From contig NC_087069.1 in NCBI RefSeq assembly GCF_963678635.1, positions 38,465,076 through 38,529,075 on the forward strand: a stretch of DNA of 64,000 nucleotides, read 5' to 3'. The position numbers and the translations under genes are program-made. This document shows, in pieces, positions 47,464 through 57,467 of the stretch; within the stretch, counting starts at the first letter, position 1, and each line of letters starts with the position of its first letter. The stretch is from Symsagittifera roscoffensis. Lineage: Eukaryota; Xenacoelomorpha; Acoela; Convolutidae. The notes beneath the pieces were generated by a model that searched no databases, had not been told where the DNA came from, and saw only the letters and a list, made by a program, of their open reading frames with translations.

Positions 47464-48383
47464 TGCAACATTCGCCCGGAAGATACATATCGACGGATAA
47501 CAAAACTAAGTCTTAAGACGACTGGCCAGCGTCTAAACAGAGCTTTGCATGTTTTTCACCGTCTCTACCAAGCCAGTACTTTTCGGTGGTCTTTTCTAAC
47601 ATCGGGTCGACAAAAACGTTACTGTTCTCCGGCTTCGACCAGAACGCTCAAATTAACTGAATTACACGCAAAAATAGTGAACTCATGGCTGGGTCTCAGT
47701 ATCCCCAGACCACGAGGTCACTCCTAAAAACAGGGCTACTATTTATTATATTACTATTGTTTTTGTTCAGTAGATAAAAATCATCATCTCCATCGAAGAT
47801 GGATCAACCCTTTCCCCCCCAACTCTTAGCACCTCATCCTTGTCAAAACTAATCCAAATATCAATTAAATTCAAGTCAGGACATGACAGGATGCTAAAAG
47901 TTCACACGAGTCAATAAAAGTTTTCCGTCCCGAGACCCCTCCGGTTTCTTGAATCCGCTGAATCAAGCCCGTTGATCTTGATTTCTTCCTAATCCGGAAG
48001 GCTGGTTTCTTACCCTTCACCGTTGTTTGCAACGGCCTTGCAACTATTGTAGCAGCACAATAGTTGCAACTCGGAACGTTCTCTGCAATCTGCTGCTGTT
48101 TTTCAAACACGATTGTCGTTGTTATCGTCAGCGCAACTAACGTTGTTGTGTTTTTTTTCACTCGTTTTTTTGTTAAAATGGCCGTTTCAGCATTTCTCAG
48201 AAATGTGACGTCATCATTCGAATTTTTGAAATTTTAAAATACTAGAATATTCCAGCCCTCACCGTTTGGCTAAACGTTCCAATAACGCCCTTAGTTCTTA
48301 AAAACCACCAATCCGGAAGGCTTACTGCTAAAATTCCGAATTCTGCAGAGATTGCATTTTGGCCATTCTGGTCGAATGTCACA
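47464..48383 (+). repeat. Solo LTR of the G1 family
   Basis: About 99% identical to the LTR at 30714-31632; I see fewer than ten differences, including TGCAACA for TGTAACA at the left end. No internal element sequence adjoins it on either side. AATAAA at 47913-47918 and the 13-bp stem-loop at 48038-48069 are kept. Expected short target duplications at the TG...CA ends are not evident. ACATG occurs just inside both borders (47461-47465, 48381-48385), leaving the exact ends uncertain. Confidence 0.72.
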
Positions 48384-48410
48384 TGTAACGGGTCGTAGTC
48401 TCATGCAGGG

Positions 48411-48522
48411 AGTTCAAACTCAAACTCAAACAGTCAAACATCAAACTCAAACTATTCCTTTCAAACTCAAACTCAAACTGTAGACGTCTATATTCTCAAA
48501 CATCAAACTCAAACTCAAACCC
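48411..48522 (+). repeat. Subterminal TCAAAC array, left end of hAT element
   Basis: Irregular repeats of TCAAAC and CAAACTC directly inside the left terminal repeat. hAT transposases commonly bind short subterminal repeats, so this may be a transposase-binding array. The right-hand counterpart is 49067-49151 in the same, not inverted, orientation. Confidence 0.7.
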
Positions 48523-48660
48523 TGCCTGTTTTTGTGTAGGATTTTTTCCGTACGAAAATCGCGCATTATTTTTTAATTCCGTGGATCTTTGACATTCTAT
48601 TACTATCAGGCATTTCGAATCGGAGTCGAATAATCGGTTCGAATAATCTAATCGGTTCGA

Positions 48661-48885
48661 TATTCTGTACAGCCAACGCTGGACTTTGACGCTTTTAATG
48701 TGGATGATGATAAACAATCATTCGATATAGACGTGGCCATGAAATCGTTCAGACCTACAAGTGCCGACCCAGAGAGGCTTTTCTCTTTGACAAGAATTTC
48801 TCGAAACTTTTTGCAAAATCGCATGTTGCCCGAAAATCAAGCAAGAAATGCTTTCTTGAATAAAAACTGCTATCTCTTTAACTGA
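48661..48885 (+). pseudogene. hAT transposase C-terminal dimerisation remnant
   Basis: Open frame of about 75 codons ending at TGA 48883-48885. The last 40 residues (SADPERLFSLTRISRNFLQNRMLPENQARNAFLNKN, in parts) match the hAT C-terminal dimerisation region: S-x-x-x-ERLFS, then R-x-x-L-x-PEN, then a FLNKN-like end. No ATG, RNase-H-like catalytic core or zinc finger remains. The element must have depended on a transposase elsewhere. Confidence 0.8.
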
Positions 48886-49066
48886 TTTACTTCTGTTACT
48901 TGTTAATTGCTACTGTTGCTAATTGTTACTGTTAATTGCCAATAAATGGTAGATTTTTGTTGTTTTGGTTTAAATGCAATTTGGTCATTTTCAATAGAAT
49001 CTACGCAAAAAACGGTGTATGTCATGCCAAGGTTAAAGACATGAAAATTGAGTGTCAACATAAAAA

Positions 49067-49151
49067 ATTCAAACTCAAACTCAAACATCATTTCACTGTT
49101 TGAGTCAAACTCAAACATCAAACTCAAACAGAATTTACTCAAACTCAAACT
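49067..49151 (+). repeat. Subterminal TCAAAC array, right end of hAT element
   Basis: Second array of TCAAAC/CAAACTC units, including an inverted GTTTGAG, directly inside the right terminal inverted repeat. Confidence 0.7.
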
Positions 49152-49185
49152 TTAAAATCCAATGTTTGAATTCCCTGGTCTCATG

Positions 49186-50006
49186 TCACAAGCGAACCGA
49201 ATTGGCTCCGACTGATTTGAGGTAGAAAAACACAAGAGATAGTGTCCCTGACTCTTGAGCCAATGGTTATAGGGCCTATTTTTCTTGAGCCTCATGTGTG
49301 ACTGCAGTAGACGAATGTTACAGGAACTAATTCTGGTCTCATCGTTTGGACAAAAAACCTTCAATCCATATGGAATAATTATAGAATCTAAATTTTCTTT
49401 TTCTTTGCTATCCAGATAATTTATGTTATAATCACCCAGAAGCGTAATTTTATTAGAAACTGAAAACGCATTATCTATGTTAAGCGTTAATTGTTCCAAA
49501 AAATCAATAAAGTTTGATCTGCTTGGGTTATAACACAAATTAACTAACATTTTTTCTTTACTCGAAATGTTAAATGTAGATTTGCACTCAACCCACACTG
49601 ACTCATATTTTTATTTATCAAATAAATTTAAATCAGGCCTCAATTTCGGAGCCAATTTGACTGGTATATATAAGAAAACGCCACCGCCTTTCTTTTTTTA
49701 CCGCTGATTGCCTATCATATCTGAACATCGCATGCGTTCTAGGTTGGAAATTCCATAAATTGTCACTATCTTCTTTTTTAAGCCACGTTTCGGAAATTCC
49801 TATAATTGTATTTTCGCCCATATCATCAAGAAATTTTTTCAATTGCATCCGTTTTCTAATAATACTTTGAAAATTCAAATGAACAAATTTAAGATTTGCA
49901 CAATTTTTTGAGCAGATACCGTAGACTGTTTCAATGGTTTCGATAGGACCAGGGTTTTTTCAACATCCCCACTTTGGGTCAGTAACAATATATTAGTAAC
50001 AAGCAT
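49186..50006 (-). pseudogene. CR1-like LINE ORF2 start: 2A-like motif and endonuclease domain
   Basis: Read right to left from ATG 50006. First comes a hydrophobic run ending in a 2A-like motif, SGDVEK then NPGP, split by a 1-nt deletion in an A-run (near 49958). Then follow a short linker (IETIETVYGICSKNC) and an endonuclease/exonuclease/phosphatase domain: VHLNFQSI, IIGISETWL, GGGVFLYIPVKL, VWVECKS, GDYNINYLD, TRISS and a degraded SDH motif (QGHYLLCFST). There is a frameshift near 49697 and an in-frame TAA near 49611. Reverse transcriptase is absent; the fragment stops where the hAT target duplication begins. 2A-like peptides at this place are known in CR1-like LINEs of several marine invertebrates. 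Confidence 0.85.
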
Positions 50007-50964
50007 TTCTCTGCTAAAAATATTGTTCGGAGAACTATTAACAAGTTATATCAAAATAGCAAACCTCCTAATCTACACGATTTCAAGACTAGGCTTTTTC
50101 TTTGTCAAAAAAAACATGTCTTTTTTTACGGTATGACACATTTCATTCAGAATTTTTTTTTCTAATTTTCTCATTTCGGCTTGTCACTGCTGTTGTTGCA
50201 AGTCATGTGCTAGTCGATTTTTTCAGTTTGTTTCTAGCCATATCCAGGCTACCATCAGTTTCATGATGGCTAATATCAGTTGTCTAAAAACAAAAAATAG
50301 TTAAAAAATAAGTCAACAATACTACAGAAGAAGGAGAAAAAATTATTAACATCAAGAGTAACACGTAATAAGAACGGCTAATATAATTTAACCTTACGAC
50401 GATGCATTTAATGTTGATATGTGACTTCATTGATACAATGATACAGTTTGCTGATATATACTTTTTTTTAATAACGCTGGTATGTCCCTTATCCAGCTTC
50501 TGCTTTGACCGTAACTAAACGGAAGGGCCCCTTTTGTAATTTAACGTTGATTCAGAGTTTCGTGGGTTAGATATTCAGAAGAATAGGTATTCGTTTTTTT
50601 TGTTTTCACTTATTTCAAATCCAAAATGATCGTCTGCTATCTGGAAATATTCTAAATTGATCGATTACATGTAGAACACACAGGGTTATGATTCATCTGT
50701 CGATTCTACAATGTGTTGGTTATAATATATTTCACAGCTTCTATTCTTACTGCTATTGATGAGTAAGAAGTGATCAATCAACAATTGTGAACGCAGCAGT
50801 GCTTCTTTCATGCTCCAGTTTATCGCAGCGATGTTTGCTAATCATCTATGATGCCAAAGAAGAGCTAAAATTTGATATATCTTCTGTTGGCTTTGGACCA
50901 CAAGGTTTCATTCTTGCCACTCTACAAATTTCGATGGTGAAATTGTGAACTCAATTTCTATATA
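50007..50964. promoter_or_regulatory. Region upstream of PNP
   Basis: No coding signal. Presumably holds the PNP promoter and 5' UTR, but I see no decisive TATA box. A 4-codon ORF (ATG 50934 to TGA 50948) precedes the PNP start by 16 bp. An in-frame TGA at 50938-50940 makes the ATG at 50965 the first usable start. Confidence 0.45.
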
Positions 50965-53900
50965 ATGGATACTGAAATTGTTGCTCAAATAGTTAAGAAA
51001 ACTGGCGTAGATTCAAAAATTAAAAGAATAGGGATAATTACAGGAACTGGTCTGCAAGGTAAGAAATTTTAATTTTTTTTTCAGAACTTCGTTGGGCAGT
51101 ACCCTCGTTCATTATTCAGGAATCGCATCTGTTATAAAGAATCCGCTAGAAATTTCCTATGATGAAATTGACAACTTCCCGAGGACACAAGTAAAAGGAC
51201 ATCCTGGCCGGTTAGTGTTTGGTTCGATCGCAGACACACCAGTGGTAAGTTTAATTTTTTTTAAGCTTTAAATCCTTTTGCAATGATACCAGTTAATTGG
51301 GCATGGATTCTTTGGGCGTAAAGTTTATTGCTTGATTTTGAAATTTGATAATGGTTGCAAGTTTTGGTACTATAGTTTTTCACGGTTATTGATCCAGGCG
51401 CGGACCTAAGATTTTCTCTAGGGGTGAGGGTGAGTTAAAAGAAAAAATTTGAAATAGTATTTTCTAGGTTGCCGAACTGACTTTCCGTGCTCTTCCAACA
51501 CGCTTTAAGCAAACTATTCGAAAACTCTTTTTTTTTCAGGTTTTTCATTTTTTTCGCTAAGTTCGGTAGAAGGTTTTTGAGATAGACTCATGCAAATCAA
51601 ATTGCGTCATTTGATGATGAAACTATTTTCGAGTGAGAGCTAGTGTGTTGAGGATTTGCAATTTCGACCGTCAAAATAATTGATAGCTCAAAATTTTTAA
51701 ATAACAACAATATTTTATCGGTCCAACTGGTATCTGCTTAAGTGTTATCGTCTTACCACCACCTAAGTTTCAATGCTAATTCTTTTCTGGCATTTGTCTT
51801 TATTGGTACGTTTTTCTCAAGGTGAACTATGCTAAACTTCTGTCTTTTTCGATATTTTTTATATTATTATTTTTTCGACTTAGCGGTGTTCGTCTCATTT
51901 ACGGTCTGCTAGATTGACATGCTATGTTTGTGTTGTATCGCAAATGATGCAAAGTTGCACTTCGCCTCTGAAAAGCAAGGTTTTGGAAAAGCAAGATTAT
52001 GACTTTTTTTTTAGGTCTGTTTGCAAGGCAGAATTCATTTCTATGAAGGCTACTCCTTCGCGTACATCGGTCAGTTAGTGAAGATTCTCTACAATTTAGG
52101 AGTGAGAGTTTTGATTCTATCCAATGCGGCAGGAGGACTGAACGAGGAATATGAAACAGGTGTTGTGTAAAATCATGTTGTCATTGTGTTTAACAGTTTG
52201 AGTGACATGTTTTTTAATTTTTCACGCTGGTTCATGTTAAAACTATAGATTTTTCTGTTAACTTAAGTATTGGCATTGATTTGTATCTTCTCGAAAGATT
52301 AGGACGGAATTGCGGTATTTGGCACTTCGACAAAAGCTCGTAAGGGGCCAGTTGTGAATAAACGTTCAAAATTCATTGCACCAAATCAGAACATTGCACC
52401 AAATCAGAACATTGCACCAAATCAGAACATTGCACCAAATCAGAACATTGCACCAAATCAGAACATTGCACCAAATCAGAACATTGTGTTACTTGCACAG
52501 CAACTAGCCATACTTGTTTGGTTTTGTTTGTAGGTGACGTGATGGTCATCAAAGACCACATTAATCTCACTGGTGACAATGCATTAAGAGGCATAGTTCA
52601 CCCCGAGAAAGGGTTTCCCTTCATCAGTATCTTCTATGACACTGAATTGCAACATCACGCGCATGAGGCGGCCAAGACGGTGCCTGGGTTTTCACAAAGT
52701 CTCAGAGTAAGTGAAATCTAGAAGAAAGTCTGAGGCATCACGTGACAGGTTTGCGTCTAATCATCGATGTAATATCTGATGTCTAATTGATCTATATATA
52801 TTCTATACAGTAGCCGATTTGACCCCCTGCCGATCCAAAGGGTCCACTCTTTGTACTGTTTTGAGATATGCATTTGTCGCTGACGGACCCTAAAATTTTT
52901 AAATTAAAGGCGCCTTGGGCGCCAATCTATACTAATTTTGAGGAGGGGGGGGGGGGGGGGGAGGGGAGCGGGCGCCAAAAAAATGCAATTTTTTGGATTT
53001 TTTTGGTAGAAATTTTCCAAAAAGTGCATAAAAACACCTCAAAAAAGGTCGGCAAAATTTTTTAAAATCCGCACACCCCTCCGAGAAAGTCCGAGATCCG
53101 CGCCTCATTCTATATATATTCTATTGGTTCGAAAACAATTTATTATTAAACTCTGTAATCCATTAAAATCAATTAGTTTATAACATGTACTGGCTGGTAG
53201 GAGTTGAAATGGGCACCACGTTGCGGCAGGATCGTTGGTTTTGTTGTTTGGGATCTGTCTGTAACTATGATTAATCAAATGATCTTTTTGATAATCATCT
53301 CCACCGCAGATCTGACTTTTGCCTGAACTTTGACCCGCTGAACCTGATTACTTCGCGATAACTCAAACAACAGATTCTTAGTTTGTTTAATTTAACAATA
53401 TGGTCTATCTTGGCTTCGATAGAGAGTTTGAAACGTATTCCCGGAATAATGTTAATGAATATTGACCAGAATTGATTGATCTCAATTGATTGTCGAGAAC
53501 TGTTTTCACTCACGTTAACATCTACCCTATGCGCTATACGATAAAGAAATACAAGAAAACTTAGTTTTGGATTTATATAAAGAGGCGGAAGGACTTAACG
53601 ATGGTTTATGGGGACTGCTTCGAGGAACGATGTAGGGATAATCTTTTATGCACAGCTTTGTACATGAGAAGCCCAACAAGGCTGAAAAATTGGAAGTACT
53701 GTTTACCTAATTTGATTCACGGTCCTTGAATCGAAATGGTAATTTTGACAACTGAGGGATAGATTTTATTGAAATAAGCTGCAAATATTGTCGGAGAAAA
53801 GTCAAAACATTTCTTTGCCTTTAAATCAATAATTGAGGATCAGAAAAAAATATCAGCATCAGCAGTCATCGTTGTTTGTTTTTTATCTGCGAATTTATTA

Positions 53901-55122
53901 GTTTTATTTTTTTTAGATGTTCCTATAAGGAGCAAGTACTGCTTAATAATTTATGCTTCAAGGCACCGCGACAATTGGGAATTCGCGAACTTATTTCAAA
54001 AAAGACTAGGAACTACAAACATCTGGGATTTTTTTGAGACGCAACTACGAGAAAACTCTCAGCTTACCTGTTCCCAGTTGGTTCAACAATGGATCAGTAA
54101 AACTGATTGAGAATGAGTTTTTAATTTTAGAATGGCGTGTACAGTATCATCAATGGACCTAGTTTCGAGACTGTAGCAGAGTCCAAATTCCTCATTAGGG
54201 GCGGAGCAGATGCAGCAGGTCAGGGTAATAGCAATAAAATCAAATGGGGGATTAATACCATAAAATTGATTAAGCAGCTAATCATTTGGATCTCTTAACT
54301 AAGTGGAGGTTGGGCCGGGGTATTTTGATAAGTGGATTTACTACTTAAGTACTTGAGTAAGCTGCTTGTGTATTCTAGGGATGAGTACGATCCCTGAAGT
54401 TCAAATGGCCAACTACCTGGGCATGCGAGTTTTTGCATTCTCTCTCATCACCAACATGTGTGTGAGGACATACGGAGAGTACAGCAGACTGCAGGGGGAG
54501 CCAAATGACGAAGTGTCCGAGGGGGTGAGTTGCATTTGCGTTTTTTTTTCTTCATTTTTCGTACATTTTCAAGGCACTGTTTTGATACAGGATTTGAAAT
54601 GCTCGAACAATTTAAAAAACCCGTTTTCATTATTGATAGGATGTCGCACAACAGGATGAAACATTTTTTTTTATATTTTGGAAGGAAATTTACATAAACT
54701 TCAATTAATGAACACTGAACATCGGTAGCTGCGGTCAATTTTTTGTAATTCATACCTTAATGGATCTTTACATAGAGGTCATGATGTTGTAGTCAAAAGA
54801 TACTCAATCAAATCATCTTCTAAGTCATAGTATTATGTACTATAGTTTTCTTGTAGATTGGCAATTTAGAGATAAGACTAATGAGTTCTCTAGATTGTAA
54901 ACTCATTTGGGACTTGTGATTTCGTAAAAATTTTATATGATACTTCAGATATATTACTATAGCTCATTAGTGTCTCGTTTGGGTGTGTATATAGATGAAC
55001 TTAAGTTTCAGTTTAATGTTTCCCACTTCTAGGTGTACGAAGTTGGACAAAGACGAATGCCCGAAATTGTTGCGTGGGTCACCAAAATAATCGAGAAGAT
55101 AAACTTGGATGACAGTGATTAA
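50965..55122 (+). CDS. PNP: Purine nucleoside phosphorylase, seven exons
   Basis: Cytosolic enzyme of purine salvage that splits (deoxy)inosine and (deoxy)guanosine with phosphate into base and ribose-1-phosphate. Exons: 50965-51058, 51120-51244, 52015-52159, 52534-52706, 54131-54218, 54379-54524 and 55033-55122. All introns are GT-AG, phases agree, and the sum is 861 nt or 286 aa; human PNP has 289. Family motifs: GTGLQG (phosphate loop), FPRTQVKGHPGRLVFG, LQGRIHFYEGY (Arg, His and Tyr of the active site), LILSNAAGGLN, KDHINLTG, NGPSFETVAE, GADAAGMSTIPEV and SLITNM. Two known active-site positions differ from human: Thr for Ser33, and Asn (or Asp) near His257 (GEPNDEV). Methylthioadenosine phosphorylase is excluded by the LQGRIHFYEGY and AAGG motifs. 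Introns 2-4 and 6 contain repeats. Confidence 0.93.
51400..51475 (+). repeat. Short transposon relic in PNP intron 2
   Basis: Contains AGGCGCGGACCTAAGATTTT followed by a TAGGGG-rich patch. Related wording (GAGGCGCGGATCTCGGACTT on the minus strand) ends the 302-bp insertion in intron 4. Likely a fragment of a dispersed element; borders are not visible. Confidence 0.35.
52375..52482 (+). repeat. 18-bp minisatellite in PNP intron 3
   Basis: Six perfect tandem copies of ATTGCACCAAATCAGAAC, then a broken seventh start (ATTGTG). The perfect identity suggests recent expansion and likely length polymorphism. It is 51 bp upstream of exon 4 and spans no splice signal. Confidence 0.95.
52791..53124 (+). 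mobile_element. 302-bp insertion with 16-bp target duplication in PNP intron 4
   Basis: TCTATATATATTCTAT occurs at 52791-52806 and again at 53109-53124, flanking 302 bp. The insert has a GGGCGCC-containing segment, an 18-20-base G-run (near 52947), several T-rich runs and the end TCCGAGATCCGCGCCTCA. A target duplication of this length suggests LINE-type retrotransposition, but I see no tRNA-like head or A-tail. Confidence 0.7.
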
Positions 55123-55398
55123 CAAAACTATGCGAGAAACTGCTGCGAAGAAGTGATTTGATCTTAACTTTTTGCTGTATCGTTATATCTATCATATTAT
55201 GTATCTCATCGATTTGATAATAAGTCATATTATGAGGTCATATTCTATATCTGTTTAAGAGTCAATGAACGTAGTGAAGACTCTTGTATAGGTGTGGATG
55301 AATTTGGGTTTGTTATGTTTTTTTTTCAGGAAAAAGTCACGATCAAATTTGGCTTTTGATTTCTTTTTCAGTTCAGTTGAGTTAGACTAGCAATCGAG

Positions 55399-55524
55399 CA
55401 CATTTTTCGTGACCTTTACACTTTGCTGTACGATAGTGGAATTAGTTTTCCTCTTAACAAAGGGCTAGGATGAAAGCAAATTCCACTATCGTACAGTAGA
55501 AGTGTAAAGGTTACGAAAAATGTG
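55399..55524 (+). repeat. Long imperfect inverted repeat downstream of PNP
   Basis: Arms 55399-55443 and 55479-55524, about 45 nt each with only a few mismatches, separated by 35 nt. The RNA would form a long hairpin about 280 nt after the PNP stop codon. One arm resembles a block that recurs singly in the downstream array. Confidence 0.85.
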
Positions 55525-56911
55525 GTCAATTTCTAGTTTCGGAAGTGGAACTTACTCATGATCTTATCTTCTCAAATTGGGTTTGAGAGCATATTTTTTT
55601 ATTTGAAATTCGAACGTTGAAGTTTTTCAAAAATTGAGTTTTTTGTTTCCTTACCTTCATTACTCTTTTGCAACCGTCAGTTGGCTATGTTTTCGTTTGT
55701 AACTTCTTGGTGCCTTGATTTTACAATGTTTCAATGTTAATTTTAAAAAGTTGCCTTAATCCAGACTCAAATTTTATCTATCGAACTGTACTTTGCTATG
55801 AGCTATCGAAGAGCAAAAGTGGAAAAGTCACGAAAAACAGGATCGACTTCTTGTTTCGAAAAGGGATTTTACTTTTCAGATTTCCCGGCGAAATGAAAAG
55901 TTTACCTATTGATTCAGTTTTCTTTTCAATTGTTCAGGGTGATTGTATGAAAATTCAATCTTAAATTGATCTTGAAATTCAAAGAGTTTCCAGCGAATGT
56001 ATTTTTTCTATGAAATACGTAAATTGAAGTTTTTTCAAAGACAAGTCATTACTTTTGCTGTTTTTTTCGATTCATTGACTATTTTCCAGCTGGCTGTTGA
56101 CTGCTCTTTTCACGGCAATAAGGATTAGAATAACAACAGCGCCTGACTTGTTTAAGTATTAATCAACGAAGTGATTAATCTTAACAATTTCAAGATTGGA
56201 TCAATGTAGTGAAGTCTCTTATATAGGTCTTGGTTGTTATTTACATTTTCTTTTTCAGGAAAAATTTAAAATGCTCTTAAAACTACAGATGTGCTTTCAT
56301 ATATATGAGTGCAATTATGAATGTTTTAGGTAGTATATACATTTTTTTTGAGTTCAATTAAGATTAGAAGAACGTAGCTCAGTGACTCATATACATCGCG
56401 ATAATTTTTTTGTTGTTCAAGAAAAATAGAAAAATGATATTTGTTCAGGCTCAAAAATTTTTGGTGGTTTAGCTTCTGATTTTTTTAAGTTCAATTCATT
56501 CTCTTGGTTGAAAGGAAGGCAAACTCTGATATCGAACAGTTAAATTGTAGAGGTCACCAAAAACGTGATCGATTTCTAGTTTCGAAAGTGGATTTTTTTC
56601 AGAGTTCCCAGTGGATTTAAAAATTCACTAATTGATCTATTCTTCTCAAATTGAGATAATTAATCAAAAAAGCATCGGTTAAAAAATTTTCTTGATATTC
56701 AAAGAGCTTTAAGTGCAAATAGTTTTTTTTTCTTTGAAATTCGAACGTTGAATTTTTTTTTCAAAAAAGAGTTTCTCGTAAACAACTTTCTACACAGGAC
56801 TCATTGGACTCCTGGTGGTACCTTGGTTCATAGTGATTTATGTAGTGTTTTTTGCATACTTAGCCTGGTGGTAACAAATACGCCTGGGGCGGCAAAGTTC
56901 CTGGGTTCGAC

Positions 56912-57059
56912 TTTGACCGAAACCAGTTTTTTTTCACACGGTATATATTCCGGTTCAAAAAAATTTTCTGTCTATTTGTATGCTTATGTTTTGACGGCTT
57001 AGTTGCAACATCAAAGAAAAGTTTATTTCAGCTGTAAGCAAATATTAATTCAGCATTTT
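56912..57059 (+). repeat. Left 148-bp direct repeat flanking the duplicated PNP exon
   Basis: Begins TTTGACCGAAACC and ends CAGCATTTT. It is nearly identical to 57319-57467, with the duplicated PNP exon segment between them. Confidence 0.88.
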
Positions 57060-57069
57060 GTTTTCTAGT

Positions 57070-57318
57070 TTCTCTAGATTGTAAACTCATTTAGGACTTG
57101 GGATTTCGTAAAATTTTATATGATACTTCAGATATATTACTATAGCTCATTAGTGTCTCGTTTGGGTGTGTATATAGATGAATTAAGTTTCAGTTTAATG
57201 TTTACCACTTCTAGGTGTACGAATTTGGACAAAGACGAATGCCCAAAATTGTCGCGTGGGTCACCAAAATAATCGAGAGGATAAACTTGGATGACAGTGA
57301 TTAACAAAACTATGCGAG
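57070..57318 (+). pseudogene. Duplicate of PNP last intron end and last exon
   Basis: Close copy of 54887-55136: the intron 6 tail, acceptor CTTCTAG and the exon. The exon copy is 57215-57304, ends in TAA and is followed by 14 further matching bases. It is open and would encode 29 residues with three changes from the real exon (Val-Gly to Phe-Gly at VYEVG, Glu to Lys, Lys to Arg). It lies 2.1 kb downstream of the true exon in the same orientation. It could serve as an alternative terminal exon, but is more likely a dead duplicate. Confidence 0.85.
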
Positions 57319-57467
57319 TTTGACCGAAACCTGTTTTTTTTTCACACGGTATATATTCCGGTTCAAAAAATTTTTCAGTCTATTTGTCTGCTTATGTTTT
57401 GACGGCTTAGTTGCAACATCAAAGAAAAGTTTATTTTATCTGTAAGCAATTATTAATTCAGCATTTT
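57319..57467 (+). repeat. Right 148-bp direct repeat flanking the duplicated PNP exon
   Basis: Second copy of 56912-57059, starting exactly where the exon duplication ends. Confidence 0.88.

Larger units (their letters stand above)
48406..49177 (+). mobile_element. Non-autonomous hAT element, 772 bp, with perfect 8-bp target duplication
   Basis: Ends are CAGGGAGTTCAAAC on the left and the inverse of CAGGGAATTCAAAC on the right: 14-bp terminal inverted repeats with one mismatch, of hAT type (CAGGG). The same 8 bp, GTCTCATG, flanks both sides (48398-48405 and 49178-49185), the size hAT transposases make. TCAAAC-rich arrays lie just inside both ends. Inside is a transposase C-terminal remnant. 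The insertion sits between the solo LTR and the LINE relic. Confidence 0.93.

Noticed and set aside
47464-48383. The 919-bp repeat as a MITE-type DNA transposon
   Set aside because: The inverted ends would allow it, but its place directly after the last G1 ORF in both copies, the TG...CA ends and the internal AATAAA fit an LTR better. Kept as an open alternative because no target duplication is clear.
52373-52594. 73-codon minus-strand ORF with repeated QCSDLV
   Set aside because: It is simply the 18-bp minisatellite read in frame; no gene evidence.
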